Below are positions 33,801 to 45,659 of a stretch of DNA of 64,000 nucleotides, one piece after another. Below the pieces are notes generated by a model. That model had not been told where the DNA came from, did no database searches, and was given only the letters and a program-made list of their open reading frames with translations. The DNA is taken from NCBI GenBank assembly GCA_030407085.1, contig CM059587.1:42940501-43004500 (forward strand). Reading direction: 5' to 3'. How positions within the stretch are numbered: the stretch's first letter is position 1; every line of letters begins with the position of its first letter. The DNA is from Trichopria drosophilae (Eukaryota; Arthropoda; Insecta; Hymenoptera; Diapriidae). Both the position numbers and the translations under genes were made by a program.

Positions 33801-34098
33801 CGGAACCTATTCACCGTGTTTCGGATGTCCTTGGGTTGCACAGCATGTGCCAGTCTTCATCTATGGCTTATCTTTCATGGCACAAAACTTACAGAACGAA
33901 TAATTATAATGAGACTGTTGTGTTCTCATTTTCTGTTATAAGGTTAAGTAGGAAATCCATACGCAAGAGGGACGAGATATTTCTTAATGGATCATTCTCA
34001 TAAACAGTCACGGATCTCTGTTGACTTGAGGAATGCCCAAATTCGAGGTCTTTGTGTGCCAGACATGATGCATACAATTAGAGTACTTTAAAATCGAT

Positions 34099-34192
34099 GT
34101 ATAGGGTGTCTAAGAACTGGGTAACTGGGTAACTTCAATAGCCCAAATCACCTTCTGAAATGTCGTTACCCAGTTCTTAGACACCCTGTATA
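34099..34192. mobile_element. 94-bp MITE, TATAGGGTGTCTAAGAACTG ends
   Basis: The left end TATAGGGTGTCTAAGAACTG and right end CAGTTCTTAGACACCCTGTA are inverted copies with one mismatch near the tip, continuing into GGTAAC against GTTACC. The loop is about 35 bases. A related single end (GGTCAGTTCTTGGACACCGT) lies at 40221-40252. The structure fits a TA-targeting MITE. Confidence 0.8.
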
Positions 34193-34199
34193 ACGACTT

Positions 34200-35470
34200 G
34201 CGACCATGTCATGACCGGCGTATGACCTGTAGTGATTTTTTTTGCACGATCGAGGTTTTTTATACAGGTGAAAGTAATGTACAAACTATGGATCGATCAT
34301 CGGCGGAGATTAACGTTTTACTAGCGTTTGGCGAGCACTGGTTTCCTCTTCCTCGACCTCACATCGCCCTCGCTCCATTTCCGCCCTTGATACGTAATGT
34401 ACTGTTCTTCAGCGATAAGTTTTGCCCAGTTGCAGCTTCAGAATTCACAAGCCATAATGAAACAAGCTTCAGAAATTGGACACCGCAAAAAGAACGAAAA
34501 AGTAGACAAAATCCGAATTCTCTGATTGGACAAAGCACTGTTTCCCTTCGGGTACCTGCACATTTGTTCAGGTTTACATGTGTGTGGTACGTTAATTTAA
34601 TATAATATTTTCTTATTTTCTAATTTAAAGGCATGTATTATTTCGGGTACGTTATTATTTTTTGCGGTAGCTGAATTCATTCCGTATATACATATGACAT
34701 AAACATTTTCTGACTCTTTTATAATTACTTCCAACAATATTTTGCAACTCACTTCCCCATAATATCTCGGATAGCACAACAGTTTACCTATTGGAAGCTG
34801 GTAGGTCCAGCAACAATATGTTATTGTGCTCACATAAGTTATATGTTTGAAACTGTCATTGTGTCTTGTTACAATTTATTAAATTGTCTTTGTGATGTAG
34901 GTAATATACCCCATTCGCCGGGTGAATCAAATTAATTATTATTCTCTTTTTTAATATTAAGTGAAGTTGCGCCGTATTTTGTATTATATCCTGGGCCATT
35001 AATAAAGAAAACTAAGTAACTAACTGTAATTTTTTTACCATTCGCATGTGCATTTAATCGGCAAAATATCGAAAGGCAATATTTGTATTTTTCTGCGGCT
35101 TCTGGATCCACGTTTATACGAAGTGCATGTAAACAATAATGGACATTTTTAATTTCACGGAGGTTAAAGCCGCAGTTATGAGTGATTTTCTTTTTGTGGG
35201 CGATTCTATCACAAAAACATACATGTATAACAGAAACAATAATATTCGGACCAAATCTTCCGGGGGATGACGTGTGTGTTCTTTTGAAGATGACAGTTGA
35301 AGAGCACGGAGGCTTCATCATATGATTCTAAGTTAATTAGACTCATAAACGCAGATGACATCATTTATGGAGTTTCGCACTGGAATAGCCACGTGATTCC
35401 GAATACACTTTAGATTTTCGACGATTCTCGACAATTCTCGAGAATTATCGGATTGAAAGCGACTATAGCA
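34200..35470. other. stretch with unrecognised open frames
   Basis: A 135-codon plus frame (34198-34605) and a 129-codon minus frame (34932-35321) are the longest here. Neither shows a family motif, signal peptide or membrane pattern that I can defend, and neither has a paired acceptor and donor. The first lies in slightly CG-richer sequence. I would not call either a gene without homology. Confidence 0.25.
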
Positions 35471-35472
35471 TG

Positions 35473-35745
35473 CACGGAAAATAATTTTACACCGCGACAG
35501 GCTAATATTATGGCGCGACAACAAAATTGTGGTGTCGACATGGCCATGACCTCAATATTACCTTGAGACGGCATAAAAACATCAGCATAAACATTTTTTG
35601 TGCTACCGTAGCACAGGAGTTTTTCTATAGGTATTCTATGGAATACAGTAGCGAAAGCGTATAAACAATAAATGTGAGGCTACGGTAAGATAATGGCGCC
35701 AACACCACGCGTTAGGCTGCGGCAATACAAACATTATTTTCCGTG
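35473..35745. mobile_element. 273-bp MITE, CACGGAAAATAAT ends
   Basis: The left end CACGGAAAATAAT and right end ATTATTTTCCGTG are exact inverted copies of 13 bases. Inward similarity is weaker but continues (CGCGACAGGCTAAT against GTTAGGCTGCGG). An internal exact palindrome GTGCTACCGTAGCAC lies at about 35610-35624, with the related words GCTACGGTA and CTACGGTAAG. The tip CACGGAAA resembles the tip of the foldback at 32085. Flanks do not show a clear TA duplication. Confidence 0.65.
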
Positions 35746-35749
35746 GTAT

Positions 35750-38700
35750 CGATCAATTGCAATTCGCAATTGAAAGAACACGCTAGAAATCTTGCTGATT
35801 TTCAAAATAATAGCGATGACGATTAAAAATCTACATACGGAAAAACAAACGTTTTCAACACTTTGTTTATTTGTAGCACGGGCGTGTAAATGAAACATCA
35901 ATATTGGCATTTTACAAATTCAATCATGCAAAAAATGGCACTGGTACCTAAAAAATTCAATGTATAATAAACATTGAAAAAAAAATCGGAATGGAATGAA
36001 ATTTGTTTATAGATTATATGTTAAAACATATATAATGCGTATAATTATAAATCTTAATCCGAATTTCTTTCGAGTTTCCTTTAAAAGTACAAATGCAGAA
36101 TTAAAAAATTTACATCAGTTAGAACTGTTTCGTATTTATACTCTGAATGTATATAGCAATTCATACTGCGAACGGAATTGAGCTTTGAGGAAATATATAA
36201 TGTTTAATTTATATTATTTACCGCAGGATACTTTAAAAAATATGTTATCAATGTTATGCATTACAGTTTCCAAGTAATGAACGACATGTCCAATGGACTC
36301 ATTGATATTTTCGATGTTTTTATATATTCAATAACCCCAATCAGCACGCCATCGACCGACAGGAAATACGAATTGCTATCAAATAATTGTCTATGAAACG
36401 CACAGCGGAACACGAAGCATTGTCAATTGCGCTATAAATCCCAGAGAACCGAAATTTCCAATCAGTACATTTACTGCGTGGAGGGGGTACCAAAACATTG
36501 AAAGATACGCTGAATTCGTAGTTTAATCAACAGAAAGCAAGTATTACGTAAGCTGTTTCTCCAAATCACTTCTGAGGTTTAACAGAGGGCTAAAAAAATT
36601 TAAATTCTCACCGACTGTGACGCCGTTGGCATGAAATTCAATCTCGACGATACGTCAACAGTCCGCAATTTCCTCCAATCACGCAAACGCAAATCGCACT
36701 TTTTTCCCCGCCATTCTGTCGATGAAAGGCTTCCAATGGTTCGATGCATTTTTCCGACTCGACGTTAATTCAATCCTCCCTCGATTCTGCGAATGTATTT
36801 GTCGGACTGCCCGGAGCTTTGAAAAATTAAGCAAACAATTTTGACAGCGTGCTCTTTCGCTTTTTTCGAGTACGCGCGCCGGTCTTTTATCGACATTTAT
36901 TTAGGAAAACAATGGATTTCATGGATGGGCTCGGTTTTATAGAGTCGGACGATACGTGAAATTGTCGACGTGTAAATAAATAATTGCGGAAGGAAATAAA
37001 GGGCCCGAAAATCGAGCGGAAAGTGACGCCTGCATTCGAGAGAATATATCGACCAAATAATAATCGCAGAGGATTAAAAGTAATCGAACACGTGTACGCA
37101 ACAAATGCACCAACAAAACTGTCACTGAAGTTTTAAATTTACTCGGGTCGAAAATGCACGGCTACGAATATCGTTTTTATTGTAAAATTCTCAATCCAGA
37201 AACAAATTGCCCCGAAAATTGATCTGATGCGATAATATCGTCGAAATAACAAAAATGCGACTGCCTAGAGTTGGAAAATTGCAAAATCATTTGCACTGAA
37301 ATTACACCGTTTAATTTTTCTCTTCAGAAATTGCTGAAGCTTGTCATTGTGTTCCTTCTCGAACTCCCGGTGCCTATACTCTGATATTCTACAAAGCCTT
37401 TGTCGTAAAGAGATTGCTTTGAATTTGCGCCACGAAAACTCTCATTTCGGAGTATTAATGCATAATAAGTATCGCATTGAATTTACGATTACTACGAAGT
37501 TATGTAATCTAGAAATGAAATCACTGTTTCCATTCATGTAAAATCACGATTTGGATCTTAGAAAAATAAGAAAACAAATACGATCTTCCGGTAACGTGCG
37601 GCTTATCAACTTTTGATAAAATTGTGTGGGAATCAGATTCATCCCATCATTTAATAATTTTACTTTCATCTGGATATATAAACAAACAGATCAGGATAAG
37701 AACACAATAGTGCGGAACAAGTTCAGGATACATTACCAGGCTAGAGCCATCATCGGAAGAAGCGCTTTGAAAGTAAGAAACCCAAGTTATTCCAATTATT
37801 GAAATCTCTTGCCAAATTGAGATTGCAGGATACACGTGCAGGCAGTAAAACAAGCATTGTTCTCCGCCGTCGCTTTGCTTTCATCTCCAAGACGGAAAAA
37901 CTATTTCAGATAAGAACATAATAATGCGGGAAGCTTGTAATGAAGGTTGCGGATAAAAAATCGAAATTATGCACATTTTCGACATGCACCTACAGCAGGA
38001 TTAGAGAACAATGCGACACGAGTGTCCAGAATCTAACTTTATATGTATAAAATACAGGAGCAAGCGAGAAAAGAGCGCGAAATAGAGAAAGTGAGAGAAA
38101 ATGGCAGGGACAAAAGACAGGAGAGAAAACGCAGACCAAAAGTTGCTTTAAGCCTTGTGCGAGTCGCGGAATAAGTTTAACTCTAGAAACACTATTTGCC
38201 CAAGAAGTAGTAAACTCGAAACTCCCAGACCGGAAAGTTTTCTGTGCTACAACTCCTCAGTTGCTGCCGCCACTACTACTGGCACATTGTAAAATCAAGA
38301 GAGACCGCGGCATGTTTTACTTTGTATGCTCGGGCGTGATAAAGGCCAAGTTGAAGCTGACTCGCCAAACATTGGACGATCGAACTGAAATACGCTCGAA
38401 TTTGGTTTTTCCTTCACTCGCTTCCCTATTTTCCTCCACCGCGTGCTTCTGCCTTTGTAAACTTTGATTAGCTTTTAAATTACAACATTAATGCCTTGCA
38501 ATAATATCGTAGGAAATTTGAACCTCTCAAAGTTTAAAAAAAACTGTAAGTTTATTACTTGGTTACAGGAAACAATTGTTTTGCCATTGAACTTCAAATA
38601 ACTGTCCTCAAAAAATTTCGTAGTCTAAATTTTCTGAAAAATGAGCCACTTTTGTCTTGGAACAAAATTTTCATTGATTTCCTTATAATTTTAGTGTTAT
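35750..38700. other. AT-rich stretch with CpG-richer patches
   Basis: From about 36600 to 37150, and more weakly at 38040-38470, the sequence is richer in CG dinucleotides (GAGTACGCGCGCCGGTC, GACTCGACGTTAATTC) with short unrecognised frames. A phrase near 37690 (AGGATAAGAACACAATAGTG) recurs in altered form near 37910 (CAGATAAGAACATAATAATG), suggesting an old local duplication. No gene or transposon end is firm. Confidence 0.3.
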
Positions 38701-38704
38701 GGTT

Positions 38705-39375
38705 TTGTAGGTCGCTGAATTTGAATCTAAAATCGGATTCTTAAAATTCAAAATATTGGATCCAATATGGCGGAAGCAAACTATACAAATGAGATCTTCT
38801 TACGAAACTATTCACAAGACTTTCAAATTGCGTAAAAAATTATAATATCATATTACGATATATTATTTCAATTTACAATGAATGTTTTTTTTATTAGCAT
38901 AAAGGGGCGAATAACGCCCCAGAATACAAAGAGTTACAGATTTTGGTTAATTTTATTCGTTATAACGTATCCGAGCTTCAGAAACTTAGATTCAGGACTC
39001 AAATTCTAAATTCGCCACCACGTGCATCTATTTTTCGAATTTGCGTCCACCAGATTGGATCCCCCATTTTGAATTTTAGAAATCCGATTTCAAATTCCAA
39101 TTCAGCGACCTCAGTTACCCGAAGGTACTTACGTTCGTCAAAATTGAATCAGTTTTAGAATATGCGTCCGCCATATTGCATTCGCCATGTTAAATTTAAA
39201 AAAGCCGAATTTAGATTCGGATTCAGCGACCTCAAAAAACATCATTTAAGAAATTACACTCGAATCGATGACGTATAAACATGTTTTTCTTCACATGCGC
39301 ATATATGCGTCATGAGACAAAAGTGGCTCGGCTTTTTTTTACGCATATACGTGTCACTGACAGTTAAAGGGTTAA
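38705..39375. mobile_element. diverged foldback of the GGCGGATCC family, CCCTTT-TTAA right end
   Basis: A plus-oriented unit at 38709-38775 (GTCGCTGAATTTGAATC, TTGGATCCAATATGGCGGA) faces two minus-oriented units at about 39045-39110 and 39165-39235, each ending in a word like ATTCAGCGACCTCA. The right edge, read on the other strand, is TTAACCCTTTAACTGTCAGT at 39356-39375. This matches the TTAA-CCCTTT edge of the 7.2-kb element. Units are far more diverged than at 7.2 kb, so this copy is older. An inner dyad GGGGCG-AATAA-CGCCCC is at about 38904-38920. Confidence 0.6.
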
Positions 39376-39629
39376 CAAATGATAATTCACCCTTCGTGCA
39401 GTGAACATTTACTCGCAAAGAGTGACAGTTGACTCTTTCACTAGAGTGGTTCAATTTCACTCCGTAAAGAATGAATTCTCACTCCAAGAAAATTGTAGGA
39501 CAGGTGCACATAGAAAACAAATGTTTGTTGGTTCAACTATTCCAAGTTTGTCACCATTATAGTTAAGTTTGTTAAATTTACAATTTTGTTTGTTATCAAA
39601 GCAAGTCGAGTTTTGTCGCAAAAACAATA

Positions 39630-40253
39630 CCTATTGCACATCAGTTAATGAAATGTCACATAAGGTTAAGTTGTAGAGCTGGAAAAGGCGAAGAATTTTC
39701 TCCCTCATACTTTCAATTTCGATAAAAGTTGAGTCCGCGGGAACACTTTTAATGTTGTAGAACGAAAAACGCGTTTGGTACTCACGGTACAGGTTTGTCA
39801 CCAATTCTACGACATTAAGAGCGTTCCCGCGGACTCAATTTTTATCGAAATAGGACCTATGATGGAGCAAATTCTTTGTCTTTTTGAGCTCTACAACTTT
39901 CTCTAGTGTGATATATCGTTAACTGTTTACCGAAGTAAGTTACAGGTGAAAAGCAGCAAAAAGGTACCTTTGTTAACATTTTTGAGACCATAACTTCAGA
40001 CATATTCATCGCAAGTCTAATGTTCACCAGGAATGTTTGTATGGCTTAAATAGAGCTTGAAAATGTGCCCTTATTCATTGAAGTAAAATAGTGCCGAGTT
40101 ATTGCAAGAAATTTTTGTTCTCAAACTTTAATGGCGCGTCATTCAAATTCTGAACCTTAGATTATATTTTGGTACAAGACTTTACGGTTTGAAATATCGT
40201 GGAGAATCATCTCCTGAAATATTGTTGGTCAGTTCTTGGACACCGTGTAATTC
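39630..40253. mobile_element. inverted repeat with GAGTCCGCGGGAACGC core arms
   Basis: The left arm at about 39640-39770 and right arm at 39790-39930 are inverted copies: GTTGAGTCCGCGGGAACA against GTTCCCGCGGACTCAA, and TTGTAGAGCTGG against GAGCTCTACAA. The loop at 39771-39790 is GTTTGGTACTCACGGTACAG. To the right, similarity to a TACACGGTGTCCAAGAACTG terminus is found on the minus strand at 40230-40253, related to the MITE at 34.1 kb; the matching left terminus is not seen. I read it as a decayed, partly truncated foldback element. Confidence 0.55.
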
Positions 40254-40256
40254 TTA

Positions 40257-40390
40257 AAAAAAAAACAGACATCTAAATTTTTTTTATTTTTTTTTTATTT
40301 ATTTTTTTTTATTTTTTTATCCTCTACCTTCCACCTCGATCGAGGTGTCCCAAAAGCTCCCAGGGAGCTTGTCCGGGTACAGGTGAGTAT
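40257..40390 (-). mobile_element. possible 5'-truncated retroposon 3' end with A-rich tail
   Basis: On the minus strand a GC-balanced block (GTACCCGGACAAGCTCCCTG, GGAGCTTTTGGGACACC, CTCGATCGAGGTGG) is followed by GGATAAAAAAATAAAAAAA and about 60 more A/T-rich bases. A short 5'-truncated body ending in a long TAAAA-like tail is what LINE or SINE insertions look like. The block holds two palindromes, ACCTCGATCGAGGT and AAGCTCCCTGGGAGCTT. It lies next to the MITE end at 40253. On the plus strand the end of the block also happens to read ACAG|GTGAGT. Confidence 0.4.
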
Positions 40391-40897
40391 CCTTGCGAGA
40401 ATATTTAATTAAATTACATATTTTAAAAATTGTACTGAAAAAGCAACAATGGAAGGCTTTGGTGAACTTAGCCGTTGAAGATTTGAGTATTTTACTTGCA
40501 GTGATTCGACTTATTAGCTAACTTGCTGATGAGCAAGAAATAAGATGTATATGCCTTTCTTTGCATCCAATAGAGTAATTATAAAATAAAAGAAGCAACA
40601 ATTTTATAATAAAACTACACTGATCTTAAACATGTGTAGATTAACTAAATGTCCGACCACGAATGAGTTTTTTATCAGTGAAGTTTGCAGTGAACATTTT
40701 CATTATTCAGAGATAATTGAAATTGCGTCTTTCAAATCTTTAGAATTTGAGGGAAAAAACATGTAGAAATAAGCATAGAATGTATCAAATGAATGCGTTA
40801 TATGTGCCTAACTTTATATGATTTTTACATTCTTTTGATTTTTTTGTCAATATTACTAAGGGGACTAGACTAAAATGGCGACTGTCCGCGGTAAATA

Positions 40898-41181
40898 TAT
40901 CCTCTAAATTTGATTAGGCTAATACTGCTAATCAAGGAGTGAAAACTTCTCCACTAATTGAATTATTACTAATAAAGAGTAGAAAACTTTTTAATTTTTT
41001 AGTCAATTTTAACAATTTATTTTAGTAATAAGTAAGGTAATTTATACGTCTACTTTGAAAGTAGTAGAAATGAATTAGTAGTTTTCCACGCTTCATTAGT
41101 AAAAAAATTACTAATTAAATTAGTCGCAGACTTTTCGTTCCTCCTTTAGTAGTTTTTGACTAATTCATATTTAGAGAGTAC
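40898..41181. mobile_element. 284-bp foldback MITE
   Basis: The ends are TATCCTCTAAATTTGATTAG and, inverted on the right, TACTCTCTAAATATGAATTA. The inner blocks GGAGTGAAAACT and GGAACGAAAAGT pair by position, as do ATTAGTAATTTTTTTACTAA and the left ATTACTAATAAAG region. It is AT-rich and non-coding. The terminal TA suggests a TA target. Confidence 0.6.
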
Positions 41182-41184
41182 ATT

Positions 41185-44100
41185 ACACAATAGACTTTCT
41201 TAATTTAAAATGGTTAAATTTGTTGCTAATAAATATGAGTACAATACCTAATCCTTACGTCAATTTTTTTTTTGTTCCAATAATAAACCGAATGGTTGAT
41301 TCTATATTAACAATCCGGATTATCAGGATAATAGAAGTACTAACTGTAACAATTCTCTTTTCTCCGTGTATCAGAAAACATTTAACGGTCTTTGTATATC
41401 GCTAAAGTTGTCTGTAGGGTTTAATTTTAGAGTTTATTTGATTCAAATACCAAAGGAATTGATTTAACGTCGGAGATAAATAAGGAATTAATTGTCAGAA
41501 ATTAATATTCAGAAGTTGAAGTTTATTAAATACAGTGTTTTACGATTAGTCTGAGGTGACCCTATCTAGAAGGTTTGCACTAATCTGTGCTTAATATTTG
41601 CAGAAAATTGTAAAAAATATTTGCACTCTATGCTTTTTGGAGTGAAAATTTAGACTTTATGCATTTAAAATGAGACATTTTTAACACTAGTGAATTTTTA
41701 CTTGTTATTATTTCCTCAAACTTTCATCTGTTTAAATGTACAATTTTATTCTTCAAAGGGGAAAATTCAATAAATAAAAACTCATTTAGAAGATAAAAAT
41801 ATGGGATTTGTAACTTCAAACAAAATATAAAAGTGATTTTAGGATTTCATATTTCGTTGAAATAATAAAGTAAACTCCATCACAATTTATGTTTATTTTT
41901 TACTTATTATATTATCTATTTATATTTATTAACTCATCTTGTTTAGTGATCATCACCACACTGAAATACGTGCTTATCATCTAGGCAAATATAGTGGATT
42001 AAATTGGTAACACATTGCTTTAATGCTACTTTTTATAAGTTACCAGTTGAAACTGTAATTTCTCAGAAATTAAGAAGCCAATAAATAATATTTCAATTAT
42101 AAGAAGCATTAACTAAACAATTATTTGACAATAGCCACAAAATCTCATCAAGTCAAATTTATCTATCTAATTTCTAAAGTTTTTTTTAGAATATATCAAC
42201 TTATTGACCGAAAGCTAACACGATTCATATGCATTGTTTCAAATAAAATTATATCTCTAAGGAGTTAATATTAATCCGCAACACTTTTACGTTATAAAAT
42301 ATGTCTTTTATTTATAAAAATAATACGAGCGTAAATATTACATTGAAAATTACTCTGGCGAACCAATTACAATTTTTGCTTAACATTCTCTAACTATTCC
42401 TATTTCAATTTTTCATAATTAAATCAGAGAATACTTATTTTTCTCCCGTTTTAAAAGCCATGTTTACATAATCATTTTACATAAAAAGAACAATGGACAT
42501 TGTCAAATTTAGAATATTAATTACGTTTGAACTTTACTTATGTCATTGTGTTTCAGGATTATTAAATTCATATTTTCTGTAAATTACAATTTGTTATTTT
42601 TTCAAGTGATTTATTAAAGAATTCATTACATTGTGATACTATAACTTTAATTACTTCAGAACAAAGACATTTTATTTTGAAAAACATAACATCGATTTTC
42701 AAATATTACCAATTTAAGCAATGAAAGATGCTTTAAAATCATTAAGAATTATGCAATTAATAATATTGGAAGTGATATTCAAGACCCTCGATTGCACATG
42801 ACTTGAATCATATTACACAGACCGTTCCTAGCGATACGCATCACGAAAGTAAACTCGTTGCAACGGAAAAATTAAATCAAGATTGTTGTAATTTCATCCA
42901 TATATTATATGAATCTTAGCAAACTATAGGCTGTTAGAGTGAAGAATCATCGAGCCGATGTTGAAAATATTGCAACAGTTTATAGCGAAAATTTTCAGTC
43001 ATATTTCGCTAAGCTGTAGATTTGTTGCACAATATCTGCGAATATTTTTAATTCAGGGATAAGTGAACGATTACCTTATTGTTCATTACTTTTTCTGCTA
43101 AACATTGATAATTGATATAACGAAATTAATGATGCAGTAACCTAAATATAATGACTGCAACGTATTGGTGTATACGTAACATACAATACAATGTATTAGT
43201 CGGATCGCAGAAAAGTACCTAAAACAGATATATTTACTGCTTTTTAATGGTATTTAAAAAATTACATTTCAAATAACACTTTTTGTTTTTCAACATCAAT
43301 AAGAATATTTTGTGTATGTCGATATTAGTATTTCTTTAAATAGCACTAAAAAAAAGTTTTTCCTAACATGACCAATACTTAATCACTACCATGCGATTTC
43401 TCAACTGGCCACTAGGCGGCGCAGAATACCGAAACGTCGTAACATGATTCATAAATCAATTATTTTATTCTACTTTATAGATCCATCAGAAGTCCATCTA
43501 ATCTTCAAGAATTTCGTAGCTCAAAAAAATATTGTTCACATTTAGTTTCTAGCTGACCTACTTATTCAAATTTGCAGCATTTTCGTTTTTCGACTCGTTC
43601 ATTCATTTATCGAAAAAAATGTCATGTTTTCATACATTTGTATCTGAATTTTGCATTTATTTTTAAGTGTGAACATTTAATTTCTACAAAAGTAAAGAGT
43701 GTTAATATGGTATATATTACTATTTATAAATTTCGCAACAATAATTAATGTTTAAAAAATAGGGAAAAGAAAAGCCAGAAATAAATTCCTAACAATCGAT
43801 ATTGAATGTGATAATTAGACTAAATAATACACTGGAAACTCTTCCCAATTAGATTTTTTCATTTAATAGAAGTAGATTTCTAAATTCGCAAATTTAAGGC
43901 AAAGTTATTTTTACCTGTTGCGTCCGTTACAAGTAACTACATTTATCAGGAGCACATTAAACAATTTAAAGGGAATATTTCTTCCACAAACAAAAAAAGA
44001 ATATCTACTCGACATCAACCGAAGAAATTGACATTTGTTACGTAATATATAAATAATGCATTTGAATTCATAATAGAGAAAGTAACGTAGAAGTTACTTG

Positions 44101-44580
44101 AAGGGTCGAGATTTTGTCTTCCCAAGAGTCTAAATTTAAAATCGTTTTGGTATTCTATAAAACTGATTTTCGTTAGAATGTCCGAACTAAATGCTGATAA
44201 AACTGTGACTTTAAACAAATAAGCAATAGTTTTTAGAAAATTAAAACTGAACATTAAGTACCAATGAACTATCTAAAAATCTGCACGAAAAGAAAATGTA
44301 ACCTGCACAACATTATAAATAATACCAAAATATATTGATTTGATTAAACAAATTTTTTTCGACGAACATCATAAATAATGTATAATTTGTCTTTCAACTC
44401 AGTTTCACTGTTTTGAAATACAACTCGGAGAGAGGAAAAATGTAATATTTACTAATAATGATTAGACTCTTTTCTTTGCCAATGCAAATGTAGATTATTT
44501 GACGAATGATAAGTATAGATTACTCTGCCCCATAGGAAATTTTCTCCAAAAGCATAATAAATAATACCTTCATAATTGTA
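41185..44580. other. long AT-rich stretch, nothing firm
   Basis: Stops occur in all frames and no element ends or RNA genes are recognised. It contains one candidate CTCF-type motif (listed separately). Short minus frames such as 44015-44254 are AT-driven. Confidence 0.4.
43409..43424 (+). promoter_or_regulatory. candidate CTCF-like insulator motif
   Basis: CCACTAGGCGGCGCAG fits the conserved animal CTCF core (CCASYAGRKGGCRS) at all but one position. The G+C-rich motif stands alone in AT-rich DNA. A single motif match is weak evidence; binding cannot be inferred. Confidence 0.25.
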
Positions 44581-44585
44581 AGATT

Positions 44586-45335
44586 TACTCGGACGTTTGG
44601 TAATTTTTGCCAGATATTTAGCAAATAAGACTTTGCATTACTGTATAATATACTCGAACGTTTGGTAATTTTAAACCTAAATCCAAAGATAATATTGATG
44701 CAAAAATATAAATGAATCGTTCACGCCCAAGGGATCTCTATCTCCATAGCATCGTAAAATTTGGAACTTGCATTTATACAATGTGCGCCCGTTTTCTGTC
44801 GTTTGCCCAAAACCCGCCATCTGTTATCGTTCCTTACAGTCCCCGCGAAAATTTGAAATTAATTTCTAAGCAAGATCTTTTTTGGTGTTCGGATGGTGTG
44901 AAGTGTAGTCCAAAAAAGAAAATATTGTTGTTTTCTTAGTTTTCTGATGCTCGGCCCGTTTCCCATGTGAATCGGCAAATATTACCAAACGGCTTAGTAA
45001 AATTGCCTTAAGAAAAAAGAAGTTTTCCTTCTTGTTATATGCACTTAGCTTACTTTAAAGTACAAATTAATGAAAAAGATATAACTTTTACATTTCGACG
45101 AATGTAAAAGTTGCTTTCTATTAAGAATAAAAAATACAGTAATTTTATACAGTATTTCCACTTTGTTAGGATTTATTTACTTTTCCGGCTGGGTAAAATA
45201 TCCAAACACTTTACTTTCTGATGTAAAGTAAATATTACCATGCAGAAATATAAGCTATGATTACTTTACTGCATAATATGGCTTTAAAAATCAACAAGTT
45301 AACTTACTAATTACCAAACGTTTAGTAAATTTTTG
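44586..45335. repeat. scattered CGTTTGGTAATTTT repeats in both orientations
   Basis: TACTCGGACGTTTGGTAATT at 44586 recurs as TACTCGAACGTTTGGTAATT at 44651. Inverted forms are ATTACCAAACGGCTTAGTAA at about 44978 and ATTACCAAACGTTTAGTAAA at 45310. Similar TTTAC/GTAAA words are frequent between them. It may be a decayed foldback or a MITE cluster; boundaries are unclear. The 75-codon plus frame at 44712-44939 is unrecognised. Confidence 0.35.
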
Positions 45336-45426
45336 TTTTTATTTTGTACAATACCCATTTCTCTTTTCTCCGTAAAGACAATATTTGTGTTGTTATTAAA
45401 ATTATTTTAATAAACGCGTAACTCAC

Positions 45427-45469
45427 CGGCACTGTAAACCTTGTAAGATAGGAATGTCGCAATACGTAC
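45427..45469 (-). promoter_or_regulatory. second candidate recursive splice site or 43-nt exon
   Basis: On the minus strand CACCTTTTGTATTGTTACAG is followed directly by GTACGTATTG, so an acceptor abuts a donor-like sequence. A further donor, GTGCCG|GTGAGTTACG, lies 43 bases on. The layout of a recursive site followed by a downstream donor (an RS-exon) is known from long animal introns. The 43-base length is not a multiple of three, so inclusion would shift the frame. Weaker than the site at 6322. Confidence 0.22.
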
Positions 45470-45659
45470 CTGTAACAATACAAAAGGTGACATTAATTAA
45501 TATGTAACATTAACATGGAATAAATACAATAAAGTATTTTATTTTTCTATAAATTGTAAGTAAATTTAAATTAAATTTAAGAAAAATAAATTGTAGAACA
45601 ATTAATTCATGTACTCTAAAGACACTCATTCTTTTTGATTATTTTTAAAAAGCCTTTAA

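Noticed and set aside
35345..35400. ADDIIYG on the plus strand, like a reverse-transcriptase YADD box
   Set aside because: The tyrosine is replaced, no other RT block is found on either side, and the frame stops within 20 codons.
40340..40390. Plus-strand exon ending at ACAG|GTGAGT
   Set aside because: No acceptor precedes it within the block, and the sequence is better read as a minus-strand retroposon end.
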